In this document: in pieces, positions 1 through 8,835 of the stretch
How positions within the stretch are numbered: position 1 is the stretch's first letter
Layout: each line of letters begins with the position of its first letter
DNA from: Selenomonas dianae
GTDB lineage: Bacteria; Bacillota; Negativicutes; Selenomonadales; Selenomonadaceae
Direction: 5' to 3'
NCBI RefSeq assembly: GCF_030644225.1
Contig: NZ_CP128650.1
Span: forward strand, 1,188,001 to 1,252,000
Length of the DNA stretch: 64,000 bases
Notes under the pieces: model-generated
Told to the model about the DNA's origin: nothing
Seen by the model: the letters and a program-made list of their open reading frames with translations, nothing else
The model's database searches: none
Translations under genes and position numbers: made by a program

Positions 1-112
1 TCAGCATCACATCATCTCCCTATTTATCCCCATATTCCAATTCAACAAACTACCACAGAATGATAATTCTTGTCAATGATATGTGAATATGACTGGACAA
101 ATCGGCGGTAAA
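1..112 (-). promoter_or_regulatory. Leader and possible promoter of a leftward gene beyond the left edge
   Basis: No gene fits here. On the minus strand an AGGGAGA ribosome binding site (about 16-22) sits just before ATG/GTG codons at 7 and 10, so a leftward gene probably starts at the very edge. A TTGACA (71-76) could be its -35 box, but the matching -10 is weak. Overlapping it, 61-75 reads TGATAATTCTTGTCA, close to a 7-1-7 Fur box (7 of 7 in the left half, 5 of 7 in the right). The gene itself is outside the window, so its identity is unknown. Confidence 0.35.
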
Positions 113-156
113 CACAAAAAATCGGGGAACCGAAAGATAACGGCATCCCCGATTTT
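113..156 (-). terminator. Intrinsic terminator of the purine operon
   Basis: A 9-bp perfect stem (AATCGGGGA at 120-128 with its complement at 146-154) has a further CCG/CGG inner pairing. On the minus strand it is followed by a T-rich tract. It lies 8 bases past the purD stop codon, which fits it as the end of the leftward pur operon. Confidence 0.85.
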
Positions 157-163
157 GAAATCA

Positions 164-1423
164 TCAGCGATGAAGCGCACGATGCGCAATGTCCTTGCGA
201 TGATACGCATTCCTGAAGGATATTTTTTCAACTGCCGCGTAGGATTTTTTTACCGCAGATGCGATGCTCTCTCCCATGCCAACTACGCCGAGTACACGAC
301 CGCCATTCGTGACAATTTTACCATCCTGCTCCGCCGTACCCGCATGGAACACGAGCGCGCCCATTGCCTCAGCATCTGTGATCCCAAAAATTTCATCCCC
401 TTTTTCATAGGATGTGGGATATCCACCTGCCGCGAGAACCACACAGACGGCCGCCCCGCTCTTCCAATGAATTGGGACATCCGCCAGTGTACCCTCAGAA
501 CAGGCACGCATGATCTGAACGAGATCCCCATCGAGGAGCGGCAGGACGACCTGCGTTTCAGGATCGCCAAAACGTGCATTGAATTCGACTACCTTTGGGC
601 CGTCCTTCGTAATCATCAGACCGAGATAAAGACAGCCGCGGTAGACTCTGCCTTCGTTTGCCATAGCGGCAATCGTCGGTTTTAGGATCTCCTCCGTTGC
701 GCGTTCGATCATCTCGTGCGTCATAACAGGTGCGGGCGCATAGGTACCCATGCCGCCCGTATTGGGGCCTCTATCTCCATCAAGAGCTCGCTTATGATCC
801 TGCGCACTGATCATGGGACGAATGATCTTCCCGTCGGTGAAAGCAAGCAACGACGCTTCCTCCCCCTCCATAAACTCCTCGATGACGATGCGTGCACCAG
901 CATCTCCGAAGGAACTCCCCTCCATGATCGCATCTACAGCCTCAAGAGCCTCACGCTCCGTCATGGCAACGATGACACCCTTCCCCGCAGCAAGTCCGTC
1001 CGCCTTGACAACGATTGGTGCGCCCTCTTTACGAATATACGCGCGCGCGGGTTCTGCCTCGTTAAAGACTTCATAGCGTGCCGTTGGAATCCCATACTTC
1101 TTCATGAGATCCTTCGCAAATGCCTTCGAGCCTTCAATCTCTGCTGCGTTTGCGCGGGGTCCAAACGCACAAATCCCAGCCTCCTCAAGATCGTCGACCA
1201 GTCTGTTTGTGAGAGGAATTTCCGGACCGACAACCACAAGCCCGATTTCTTTCTCCTTGGCAAATTTCAGAATCGCGTCGTTGTCTGTCACGGAGATGTT
1301 GATCTGCTTCCCCATGCCCGGATTGCCCGGGATAGCATAGATATTGTCCGTCTGCGGGCTCTCCATGAGTTTCCAATAGAGTGCGTGTTCACGCCCGCCC
1401 GATCCAATTACGAGAATGTTCAC
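164..1423 (-). CDS. purD: Phosphoribosylamine--glycine ligase (GAR synthetase)
   Basis: PurD joins glycine to phosphoribosylamine with ATP, the second step of de novo purine synthesis. The protein is 419 residues, normal for the family. It opens with the family motif ILVIGSGGREHAL and carries ATP-grasp segments such as VVKADGLAAGKGV and EFNARFGDPETQ. The reading frame runs open to 1,513, but the GTG at 1,423 is preferred: it begins exactly where homology begins, sits behind AGGAAG, and lies 10 bases after the purH stop. It is the last gene of the operon and is followed by a strong terminator. Confidence 0.96.
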   Translation of the reverse strand: MNILVIGSGGREHALYWKLMESPQTDNIYAIPGNPGMGKQINISVTDNDAILKFAKEKEIGLVVVGPEIPLTNRLVDDLEEAGICAFGPRANAAEIEGSKAFAKDLMKKYGIPTARYEVFNEAEPARAYIRKEGAPIVVKADGLAAGKGVIVAMTEREALEAVDAIMEGSSFGDAGARIVIEEFMEGEEASLLAFTDGKIIRPMISAQDHKRALDGDRGPNTGGMGTYAPAPVMTHEMIERATEEILKPTIAAMANEGRVYRGCLYLGLMITKDGPKVVEFNARFGDPETQVVLPLLDGDLVQIMRACSEGTLADVPIHWKSGAAVCVVLAAGGYPTSYEKGDEIFGITDAEAMGALVFHAGTAEQDGKIVTNGGRVLGVVGMGESIASAVKKSYAAVEKISFRNAYHRKDIAHRALHR

Positions 1424-1433
1424 GTTATCTTCC

Positions 1434-2027
1434 TCATTTTTCCAACTGCCCGGCAAGATATGCATTGATTGCACTGTCATAGTCGGAGGTATGGGCAAAA
1501 GCCTCATGGGCAAGCTTCATGCGTGTCATACCATCGACTGCGCCGTCCTTTTCAATCTTCTCCGCAATTTCTGCATAACGTGCCGGATTTGTAATTACAG
1601 TGACAAATTTGAAATTCTTTGCCGCCGCACGAATCATGGCGGGACCTCCGATGTCGATCTGCTCAACTGCCTCGGCAAGTGTCACATTCGGATTTGCAAC
1701 CGTCTCCTTAAACGGATAAAGATTGACGGCGACGAGGTCAATCGGTGTGATCTTCAGCTCACGCAAAGCCTTTTCATGCGTCTGATTGCCGCGAACAGCA
1801 AGAATACCTCCATGCACAAAGGGATGCAGTGTCTTGACGCGCCCATCCATGATCTCGGGGAAGCCCGTCACATCGCTGACGTAGATGACCGGGATACCTG
1901 CTTCACGGAGGGTCCTCATCGTTCCCCCCGTGGAAACGATTTCGATCCCGGCTTTATGCAGCACGCGTGCAAACTCCACTACACCGGTTTTATCGGATAC
2001 ACTGATCAGAGCACGTTTGATCTTCAT
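1434..2027 (-). CDS. purH: IMP cyclohydrolase, stand-alone domain of PurH
   Basis: This is the cyclohydrolase half of PurH, which closes FAICAR to IMP. The 197 residues contain the MGS-like fold signatures SDKTG (11-15), STGGT (32-36), GRVKTLHP (62-69) and [13 protein letters not shown] (126-138). The protein stops right at the usual domain border, after [13 protein letters not shown] normal bifunctional PurH is about 510 residues; the AICAR transformylase half is absent, and the downstream 10 bases lead straight into purD. The start codon overlaps the purN stop (ATGA), so the two are translationally coupled. The missing activity must be encoded elsewhere. Confidence 0.93.
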   Translation of the reverse strand: MKIKRALISVSDKTGVVEFARVLHKAGIEIVSTGGTMRTLREAGIPVIYVSDVTGFPEIMDGRVKTLHPFVHGGILAVRGNQTHEKALRELKITPIDLVAVNLYPFKETVANPNVTLAEAVEQIDIGGPAMIRAAAKNFKFVTVITNPARYAEIAEKIEKDGAVDGMTRMKLAHEAFAHTSDYDSAINAYLAGQLEK

Positions 2028-2656
2028 AATAATCCTCCCCCTACGACAGGCAAAATGTGTACCTTTCGCCCTACTGTACGCAGCCTTCCTTCGACATAGA
2101 GCTTGATCGCCTCTGGAAAGATCCGATGTTCCTGCTCAAGTACACGAGCCGCAAGTGTATTCTCGGTATCGTCCTCCATCACCGGAACAACAGCCTGTAA
2201 GATAACAGGACCTGAGTCCATTCCTTCATCCACAAAGTGTACGGTACACCCGCTGACCTTCACCCCGTAAGCAAGCGCATCACGATGGGCATGTGCACCC
2301 GGAAAACTCGGTAGGAGTGCGGGATGGATGTTTAATATACGCCCTGTGTACGCATGGACAAAGACAGGGGACAGGATGCGCATGAATCCTGCAAGAATGA
2401 CAAGAGTTACACCATGGGCATGCAGCTCATCCAGCATGGCACGCTCAAAGTCTGCACGCTGCGCATAATCCTGATAGATGACAGCAACGGCGGGAATTCC
2501 CTTTGCACGCGCACGCTCAAGAGCATAGGCCTCGCTCTTGTCTGCAATGACAACGGCAATTTCGGCAGGAATCTCGCCGCGCTCAACCGCCTCCATAATT
2601 GACGCGAGATTGGAACCACGTCCCGAGCAAAGAATCCCAAGCCTTTCTTCACGCAT
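2024..2656 (-). CDS. purN: Phosphoribosylglycinamide formyltransferase
   Basis: PurN transfers a formyl group from 10-formyltetrahydrofolate to GAR. The 210-residue protein shows the N-terminal loop CSGRGSNL, the folate and catalytic segment [14 protein letters not shown] and the aspartate-containing [18 protein letters not shown]. The frame is open to 2,686, but the ATG at 2,656 has an AGGGTGG ribosome binding site and starts at the homology. It overlaps the end of purM by 8 bases and the start of purH by 4, typical of a coupled operon. Confidence 0.95.
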   Translation of the reverse strand: MREERLGILCSGRGSNLASIMEAVERGEIPAEIAVVIADKSEAYALERARAKGIPAVAVIYQDYAQRADFERAMLDELHAHGVTLVILAGFMRILSPVFVHAYTGRILNIHPALLPSFPGAHAHRDALAYGVKVSGCTVHFVDEGMDSGPVILQAVVPVMEDDTENTLAARVLEQEHRIFPEAIKLYVEGRLRTVGRKVHILPVVGGGLL

Positions 2657-3698
2657 CAAAGACACCACCCTTGATGACGACTTCATGCGCCCCCTCTGTT
2701 ACATGACCGATGCGGTATACTGCTTCGTTCTGCGCCTTCAAATGAGCAGTGATACACTCCGCCTCGTCCGCGGAAACGATAAGCACCATGCCGATGCCCA
2801 TGTTGAACGTGCGGTACATCTCCGACCAGTCGACGTTGCCCCACTCCTGCAGCAGACGGAATACGGGCGGCATTGCCCATGCAGCTCCATCCACCACTGC
2901 CCCCATGTCATCGGGCAGTGCGCGCGGAATATTCTCGTAGAAACCGCCGCCTGTGATATGCACCATGCCGTGAATATCGAACATCCGAATGAGCGGCAGA
3001 CAGATGCGCGGATAGAGGCGTGTCGGAGTCAGTAACTCCTCACCAATGGTTCGTCCGAACTCCTCCATGTACTCATCGCCCTTGAATCCCTTGTGTTCAA
3101 AGACAATTTTTCGTACGAGAGAGTATCCGTTTGAGTGCACCCCCGACGACGGCAGACCGAGCAGCACATCGCCATGTTTTACACGAGCGGGCGTAATGAG
3201 TTTGGAGCGTTCTGCAACGCCGACGGAGAATCCCGCAATATCGTATTCTCCCACGGGATAAAAACCTGCCATCTCTGCCGTTTCACCGCCAATGAGAGAG
3301 CATCCCGACTCCTTGCAGGCACGGGCAACGCCTGTAACAACCTCGGCGACTTGTGTCGGTTCAAGCTTTCCGACGGCAAGGTAGTCGAGGAAGAAAAGAG
3401 GTTCCGCGCCCTGCACGAGGATGTCGTTGACGCACATCGCAACGGCATCTTGTCCGATGGTGTCATGCTTTCCAAGCAAAAAGGCGAGGCGCAGTTTCGT
3501 TCCGACCCCATCCGTCCCGGAGACAAGTATCGGCTCTTTATAGTCCTTTGTATTGAGGGCAAACAGTCCGCCAAAGCCGCCCAGATCCCCCATCACCTCC
3601 GGACGATAGGTCGCACGAACAGCATCCTTTATCATTGAAACAGATTTGTTTCCTGCGTCAATGTCAACCCCCGCATCACGATAGGTCATTTTCTCCAT
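2649..3698 (-). CDS. purM: Phosphoribosylformylglycinamidine cyclo-ligase (AIR synthetase)
   Basis: PurM closes FGAM to AIR with ATP. The 349 residues match the usual size. Signature segments are SGTDGVGTKLRLAF near the N-terminus, GGETAEMAGFY in the middle and HITGGGFYENIPRAL in the C-terminal half. It begins 6 bases after the purF stop and overlaps purN. A second ATG three codons in is possible, but the upstream one keeps better spacing to a GGGGGC site. Confidence 0.96.
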   Translation of the reverse strand: MEKMTYRDAGVDIDAGNKSVSMIKDAVRATYRPEVMGDLGGFGGLFALNTKDYKEPILVSGTDGVGTKLRLAFLLGKHDTIGQDAVAMCVNDILVQGAEPLFFLDYLAVGKLEPTQVAEVVTGVARACKESGCSLIGGETAEMAGFYPVGEYDIAGFSVGVAERSKLITPARVKHGDVLLGLPSSGVHSNGYSLVRKIVFEHKGFKGDEYMEEFGRTIGEELLTPTRLYPRICLPLIRMFDIHGMVHITGGGFYENIPRALPDDMGAVVDGAAWAMPPVFRLLQEWGNVDWSEMYRTFNMGIGMVLIVSADEAECITAHLKAQNEAVYRIGHVTEGAHEVVIKGGVFDA

Positions 3699-3704
3699 CA
3701 GTTC

Positions 3705-5156
3705 TTATAGCCCCCTTTCACGCTGTGCAATCCGCCGCCGCTCAAGGATGATCTTATCATCCTCATCAAGGGTGGCATCCTCTTCGGGAACGGGATAGTT
3801 GTTGTTGAAACAGGCGTAACACATACGATCCGGATTGAGTGCAGGAACACATTGCCGCAGCCCTTCGATGGAGATAAAATGAAGTGAATCCGCCCCGATG
3901 AAGGCACAGATCTCCTCCACACTTTTGGTCGCGGAGATCAGTTCTTTACGAATGGATGTATCAATGCCATAGTAGCAGGGATCTGTAATCGGCGGGCTGC
4001 TGATACAGACGTGGATCTCCCGTGCACCTGCATTCCGCAACAGACGCACAATCTTACCGCTCGTTGTCCCGCGCACAATGGAGTCGTCCACCATAATGAC
4101 CGACTTCCCTGCGACAACCGAGCGCACGGGGCTCAGCTTGAGCTTGACCGATGCATCGCGCTGCTTCTGTGTCGGCTGAATGAAGGTACGACCAATATAG
4201 CGATTCTTAATCAGTCCCTCGGCAAACGGAATCCCTGCCTCATATGCAAATCCCGTTGCCGCCGTTGTACCTGAATCCGGCACAGAGATGACAACATCTC
4301 CACGAAGGCCGGACTCCCGTGCCAGTACACGCCCCATCTCAAAACGCACCGCATGGACGGACTGCCCATCAATGATGGAATCCGGACGCGCAAAATAGAT
4401 GTATTCAAAGATACAGGAAGCAACGTCCTTGCCGTTGGAAAAACGATAGGACTTGAGCCCGTCACTGTCGATAACAACCATCTCGCCGGGTTGTACATCA
4501 CGCACAAATTCCGCACCATTGACATCCAGCGCACAGGTTTCCGAAGACAGAACCCATCCTCCATCTATTGTCCGACCAATGCAAAGCGGACGGAAGCCCT
4601 GCGGGTCACGAACGCCGATAAGCTTATCCTCTGTCATGATGCTGAGACAGAAAGCTCCGCGCACGACACTGACCGCCTCAAGAATGCGTTCCTCGATGGA
4701 GGTCTTTTGTGAACGCGCGATGAGATGAACAAACACCTCGGAGTCGATGGTTGTCTGAAAAACCGTCCCTTTGCTTTCAAGATCACGGCGGATCAGTGCC
4801 GCATTGGTAAGATCGCCGTTGTGTGCAAGAGCGAGTGCGCCGCCTGCATAGTTTACGCGCAGAGGCTGAGCATTCGCAACAAGGCTGAATCCCGTCGTCG
4901 CATAGCGGACGTGTCCAATGGCTATTTTAGCATTGTCAAGATGGGGAAGTTGATCGCGAAATACTTCGCTGACCAGCCCCATTCCCTTCTTGACATCAAT
5001 CCAATAGCCATCCGTGAGTGCAATGCCCGCACTCTCCTGTCCGCGGTGTTGGAGCGCAAAAAGACCGAGATACGTCATCTCGGACACATTCTCCGCATGG
5101 GAGTAAACACCGTAGATGCCGCATTCTTCCTTCCACTTTGGCACTTTTTCGTACAT
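3705..5156 (-). CDS. purF: Amidophosphoribosyltransferase
   Basis: PurF makes phosphoribosylamine from PRPP and glutamine, the committed purine step. The 483-residue protein has an 11-residue propeptide before the nucleophile Cys12 (ECGIYGVY), a glutaminase domain with LQHRGQESAG, and the PRPP loop VDDSIVRGTTS in the transferase domain. Cysteines in SCIFEYIYFARPD, DPCYYGID and the pair MCYACF near the C-terminus match the four iron-sulfur ligands of the Bacillus-type enzyme, so the oxygen-sensitive clustered form is likely. It starts 5 bases after purC. Confidence 0.96.
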   Translation of the reverse strand: MYEKVPKWKEECGIYGVYSHAENVSEMTYLGLFALQHRGQESAGIALTDGYWIDVKKGMGLVSEVFRDQLPHLDNAKIAIGHVRYATTGFSLVANAQPLRVNYAGGALALAHNGDLTNAALIRRDLESKGTVFQTTIDSEVFVHLIARSQKTSIEERILEAVSVVRGAFCLSIMTEDKLIGVRDPQGFRPLCIGRTIDGGWVLSSETCALDVNGAEFVRDVQPGEMVVIDSDGLKSYRFSNGKDVASCIFEYIYFARPDSIIDGQSVHAVRFEMGRVLARESGLRGDVVISVPDSGTTAATGFAYEAGIPFAEGLIKNRYIGRTFIQPTQKQRDASVKLKLSPVRSVVAGKSVIMVDDSIVRGTTSGKIVRLLRNAGAREIHVCISSPPITDPCYYGIDTSIRKELISATKSVEEICAFIGADSLHFISIEGLRQCVPALNPDRMCYACFNNNYPVPEEDATLDEDDKIILERRRIAQRERGL

Positions 5157-5161
5157 TGTGC

Positions 5162-5875
5162 TTATGCTTCTCCCGTCAGCCTATGGAGCATTTCTTTGTA
5201 AGCGTCCTCAACATTTCCAAGGTCGCGGCGGAAACGATCCTTATCCAATTTTTCCTTTGTATCGCTGTCCCAGAAACGACAGTTGTCCGGCGAAATCTCA
5301 TCCGCAAGGATGATGTTGCCGTCTGCATCCTTGCCAAACTCCAACTTGAAGTCGATGAGATCAACGCGCTTGGTCTTGAGGAACTTCGTGAGTATATCGT
5401 TGATCTTGAGTGACATTGCCTCAATCTCATCGAGTTCATCATCGGTTGCAATTTTCAACGCACGAATATGGTAGCGATTGAGCATGGGGTCGCCGAGATC
5501 ATCGTTCTTATAGCAATATTCAATGATCGGGAACGGCATGGGAACCCCCTCCTCAAGACCAAGACGTTGAGCGAGTGAGCCTGCTGCAACATTGCGTATA
5601 ATAACCTCAAGCGGGATGATTGTAAGTTTCTTAACAATCATTTCGCGATCGCTCGGCATGGAGATATAGTGATGTCGAATACCGTTCTTTGCAAGAAGGT
5701 CGAAAAAAAACGCCGTCATCTTGTTGTTCATGATGCCCTTATCCGCGATTGTCCCCTTCTTTGCACCGTTCCCTGCCGTTGCGTCATCCTTATAGTAAAC
5801 GAGATACTCATCCGCATGATCCGTTGCATAGATGATCTTTGCCTTGCCTTCGTAAAGTGCTTCTTTCCGCTCCAT
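5162..5875 (-). CDS. purC: SAICAR synthetase
   Basis: PurC couples CAIR to aspartate with ATP, giving SAICAR. The 237-residue protein starts with ERKEALYEGKAKIIY and includes IPLEVIIRNVAAGSLAQR and LADEISPDNCRFWD, all PurC hallmarks. The frame is open to 5,968, but the ATG at 5,875 follows AAGGAAG at good spacing and matches the family start. A 52-base gap separates it from purE, the longest within this operon. Confidence 0.96.
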   Translation of the reverse strand: MERKEALYEGKAKIIYATDHADEYLVYYKDDATAGNGAKKGTIADKGIMNNKMTAFFFDLLAKNGIRHHYISMPSDREMIVKKLTIIPLEVIIRNVAAGSLAQRLGLEEGVPMPFPIIEYCYKNDDLGDPMLNRYHIRALKIATDDELDEIEAMSLKINDILTKFLKTKRVDLIDFKLEFGKDADGNIILADEISPDNCRFWDSDTKEKLDKDRFRRDLGNVEDAYKEMLHRLTGEA

Positions 5876-5927
5876 GTCAGGTCTTCCTTTCCATCTCTCC
5901 GAAATCCTATCCTGTGAGAGTCTCTGC

Positions 5928-6416
5928 TTACAGCTGTGCAGCGACGCGATCCGCTTTTGCCTCGACATCGAGTACCATCTTTTCCCGATAGTCCATCAGT
6001 GCTTCCGCAATCGAGGAATCGTACACAGCCAGAATTTCTGCAACAAAAATGGCAGCGTTCTTTGCACCGTTGATTGCCATAGATGCGACGGGCACACCGG
6101 AAGGCATTTGGACTGTGCTGAGAAGTGCATCCATGCCGTTCAATGGCGTCGCGTTCACCGGAATGCCGATGACGGGCTTGATCGTGTAGCTTGCCACGAC
6201 CCCGGCGAGATGTGCGGCTGCACCGGCAGCAACAATGAATGCTGCGAAATCCTTGTTATGGTCGGCCTCCATGACAAAATCCCGTACAATGGAAGGCGTA
6301 CGGTGCGCCGAGGCGACCTTAACTACAGGCTCTATGCCAAACTGTTTCAGGAGCTCTACCGCCGGCTTTAAGATTGGCCAGTCGGAATCGCTTCCCATGA
6401 GGACTGCTACCTTCAT
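5928..6416 (-). CDS. purE: N5-CAIR mutase / AIR carboxylase subunit PurE
   Basis: PurE forms CAIR. The 162-residue protein contains GSDSD (8-12), SAHRTP (36-41), AAHLAGVVA and DALLSTVQMPSGVPVA, the pattern of class I PurE, which normally receives N5-CAIR from PurK. No purK is present in the operon or elsewhere in the window. The ATG at 6,416 follows AAGGAGATGG and starts at the homology, although the frame stays open to 6,560. It is the first gene behind the operon promoter. Confidence 0.95.
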   Translation of the reverse strand: MKVAVLMGSDSDWPILKPAVELLKQFGIEPVVKVASAHRTPSIVRDFVMEADHNKDFAAFIVAAGAAAHLAGVVASYTIKPVIGIPVNATPLNGMDALLSTVQMPSGVPVASMAINGAKNAAIFVAEILAVYDSSIAEALMDYREKMVLDVEAKADRVAAQL

Positions 6417-6437
6417 TTTACCATCTCCTTGGCTTCT

Positions 6438-6466
6438 ATGATAACGAGATTTTAGAATCCTGTCAA
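6438..6466 (-). promoter_or_regulatory. Sigma-A promoter of the pur operon
   Basis: On the minus strand TTGACA (6,461-6,466) is followed after exactly 17 bases by TATCAT (6,438-6,443). Transcription should start near 6,431, leaving a leader of only about 15 bases before the purE ATG. That is too short for a purine riboswitch, so control would have to come from an operator at the promoter or from elsewhere. Confidence 0.85.
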
Positions 6467-6473
6467 TAGAACG

Positions 6474-6513
6474 AACAAAGGACTGCTGCACACAAGTACA
6501 GCAGTCCTTTGTT
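6474..6513 (-). terminator. Hairpin terminator after cheV
   Basis: A 15-bp perfect inverted repeat (6,474-6,488 with 6,499-6,513) with a short loop lies 10 bases past the cheV stop and just upstream of the pur promoter. Its T-tract is modest. The hairpin closely resembles another at 35,408-35,459, with paired base changes that keep the stem intact. Confidence 0.75.
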
Positions 6514-6522
6514 TTGATGTGT

Positions 6523-7473
6523 TTAATTTTCCTCCACGGTATCATGAAGCGGCTCACCAAATGTGAGCGTATCCAGAAGGTCGATGAGCTGGTTGATCTC
6601 AGGTTTTGAAACCTGTCCGGACGCTCCGAGGCTCTCCCCTTTGCGTCTCATTTCTTCGCTGATGAGAGATGAGAAGAGAACGAGAGGAACTTCGCCCAGA
6701 CGATTGTCCTCACGCACGAGCTTCAGCAGACGATGACCGTCCATCTTCGGCATCTCAACATCGGAGATAATGATGCGTACATGATTCTCGATCGGACCGT
6801 TCTTGCGTGCAAGATCCTGCAAGTAATCCCATGCATCCTGCCCGTTGCCAAAGTCGCGGATAAACTTGTAACCTGCTTCATGCAACGTGTTCACAAGGAG
6901 GTCACGCAGCATCTTGGAGTCCTCCGCAACCACGATGTGAGCCGTGCCGCGCCGTGTCTTGGCATCCTGTGTCGCCTCTGTGACTGTGGTAAGCTTCTGG
7001 TTGATCTCAGGATTGATCTCGGCGATGATGTTCTCGAAGTCAAGAAGGAGGACGATGCGATCCTCCATCTTGATGATACCGACAACACGCGAGCCCTCAC
7101 CGACGTTCGGCGCAGGCTCCATATTCTTCCACGAGATGCGGTGAATACGATAGACGCTGCCGACAAGGAAGCCGATATCGTAGTTGTTGATCTCTGTGAC
7201 AATGATGTTCTGAAGCTCGTCATGCGTTTGGAGATTGAGGCAACGCGCCATATTGACCAACGGAATTGCTTTGCCGCGCAAGGTAAAGAGCCCATCGACA
7301 TAAGGGTGCGCTTCGGGCATCGCCGTGACCGGTGCGCGTGTAATGACTTCGCGCACCTTTGCAACATTGATGCCGTAGTTCACCTTTCCAATGCTGAACT
7401 CGACGATCTCAAATTCGTTCGTTCCTGTCTCAAGCAGGATACCTTTTTTCTCTTCTGTAACCGTCTCTGCCAT
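6523..7473 (-). CDS. cheV: Chemotaxis coupling protein CheV
   Basis: CheV links chemoreceptors to the CheA kinase and tunes adaptation. The 316-residue protein has a CheW-like domain (about 20-155, with EFSIGKVNYGINVAKVREVI and GLFTLRGKAIPLVN) followed by a receiver domain (about 175-305, with VVAEDSK and the phosphoacceptor aspartate in IIISDVEMPKMDG). That order is diagnostic of CheV. It is cytoplasmic. No other chemotaxis gene is adjacent. It implies a motile organism. Confidence 0.93.
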   Translation of the reverse strand: MAETVTEEKKGILLETGTNEFEIVEFSIGKVNYGINVAKVREVITRAPVTAMPEAHPYVDGLFTLRGKAIPLVNMARCLNLQTHDELQNIIVTEINNYDIGFLVGSVYRIHRISWKNMEPAPNVGEGSRVVGIIKMEDRIVLLLDFENIIAEINPEINQKLTTVTEATQDAKTRRGTAHIVVAEDSKMLRDLLVNTLHEAGYKFIRDFGNGQDAWDYLQDLARKNGPIENHVRIIISDVEMPKMDGHRLLKLVREDNRLGEVPLVLFSSLISEEMRRKGESLGASGQVSKPEINQLIDLLDTLTFGEPLHDTVEEN

Positions 7474-7562
7474 TTATCTCTCTCCCCCATGCTCGTAAAC
7501 ATTGTTTGCTATGCTCTCTATTCGCTCTCCAGGAAAAAAATCCTGCCTATTTTGATAAAAAA

Positions 7563-8471
7563 CTAAGACTTTTTGTTTTCCTCGGATAAATATGTCCATC
7601 CATCGCGCTGCTCGATGAGCCCTTCCTTGAGCAGCCGACCAAGTGCACGTTTGAACGCTGCCTTACTGATATGAAAACGATCCTGGATGACCTCCGATGA
7701 TGTAGCATCCGAATACGGCATCTTTCCGTCATGATTTTTCAGAAGCGTGAGGATGTGATCGGCATCTTCCAAGCGCGCCACTTCTTTTGGGGGGCGCAGA
7801 GAGGCATTCAGCCGCCCGTCCTCCCGCAGATACGTCACACGCATTTCGACAGTCTCGCCCACGCGTGGACGTTTGGGGATTTCGTGGTGATCAATGAAGG
7901 CGATATAACGTTCCTCGGTAAAGAGGAATACACCACGTTCGGTGATGTTATAGACGGTTCCCTTTAGGCGGTCTCCTACGCGTACATTTTCGGCGGGGCG
8001 CGATGCGCGGCGCAGCTCATCCTCGACTTCCATCGTTACCGCAAGGCGGCCGGATTTGTCCGTGTATAGCTTTGCCCAAACGGTCTCCCCGATCTGCGGC
8101 CGCCCACGCATTCCTGCGTACGGGAGGAAGATGCCACGTTCCGCTCCGACATCGAGAAACGCACCTTCCTTCGTGACGTTGATGACACGCAGTCGTGCAA
8201 CCTGCCCTTCTCTCATGCGTGGCGTACGCATACTTGCGGTAAGGCGTCGCTTTGGGTCGAGATAGAGAAAGACACGAACACGGTCACCGATCTTGACGGG
8301 GGCTGTCTGCTGAACACGATGCAGCAGAATATCATCATTGGTGTTTCCGGTTTCCGCATCCAAGAATACGCCAAGTTCGCTCTCCCGCACGGCTGTAAGC
8401 TCTGCGACCTGACTCGGACCATATTTGCACGGGCGTCGGTTATGTTCGGCTCCGCGTGTTCTTTCCTGCAT
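7563..8471 (-). CDS. cvfB: S1 RNA-binding domain protein, CvfB-like
   Basis: This resembles CvfB/YitL, an RNA-binding regulator made of tandem S1 folds and a C-terminal winged helix. In the 302 residues, S1-type strands recur (GVFLDAETGNTNDDILLH, GAFLDVGAERGIFLPY, ERGVFLFTEERYIAFI). The last 75 residues (DRFHISKAAFKRALGRLLKEG) look like the winged helix. The frame is open to 8,513; the ATG at 8,471 is chosen because it lies 5 bases after the rsfS stop. The function in this organism is inferred from family only. Confidence 0.85.
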   Translation of the reverse strand: MQERTRGAEHNRRPCKYGPSQVAELTAVRESELGVFLDAETGNTNDDILLHRVQQTAPVKIGDRVRVFLYLDPKRRLTASMRTPRMREGQVARLRVINVTKEGAFLDVGAERGIFLPYAGMRGRPQIGETVWAKLYTDKSGRLAVTMEVEDELRRASRPAENVRVGDRLKGTVYNITERGVFLFTEERYIAFIDHHEIPKRPRVGETVEMRVTYLREDGRLNASLRPPKEVARLEDADHILTLLKNHDGKMPYSDATSSEVIQDRFHISKAAFKRALGRLLKEGLIEQRDGWTYLSEENKKS

Positions 8472-8476
8472 TGTTT

Positions 8477-8821
8477 CTATTCCTCGTACGGCGTCAGCTT
8501 TGCATCGCCCCACAGGCGCTCCAATGCGTAGTACTCACGCGCATCCTGTTGGAAGATATGTGCAACGGTATCACCGTAGTCGAGCAGAATCCACTCGCCC
8601 TCACGATAACCTTCTTTGTGCAGGAAAGAAATCCCTGCATCCTCCATTTTTTCCTCGATGTTATCCGCAATCGCACGCACCTGTGTTGCAGTATTTGCCG
8701 AACAGATGACAAAGTAATCATTGGTCGACATGAGATCGATCATATCCATTTGCACAATATCTCGTGCTTTTTTTTCATCTGCCGCCGCGCAAATGACACG
8801 GCATTTTTCCTGCTCTGTCAA
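8477..8821 (-). CDS. rsfS: Ribosomal silencing factor RsfS
   Basis: RsfS (Iojap/YbeB) binds L14 and blocks joining of ribosomal subunits when nutrients are scarce. The 114-residue length, the core NDYFVICSANTATQVRAIAD and the C-terminal GEWILLDYGDTVAHIF are typical. It sits between the LCP gene and the cvfB homologue, a common Firmicute order downstream of nadD-yqeK. Confidence 0.95.
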   Translation of the reverse strand: MTEQEKCRVICAAADEKKARDIVQMDMIDLMSTNDYFVICSANTATQVRAIADNIEEKMEDAGISFLHKEGYREGEWILLDYGDTVAHIFQQDAREYYALERLWGDAKLTPYEE

Positions 8822-8835
8822 GCTGTTTCCTCCTG

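Noticed and set aside
6417-6437. Purine riboswitch before purE
   Set aside because: The leader after the predicted start site is only about 15 bases, too short for an aptamer.
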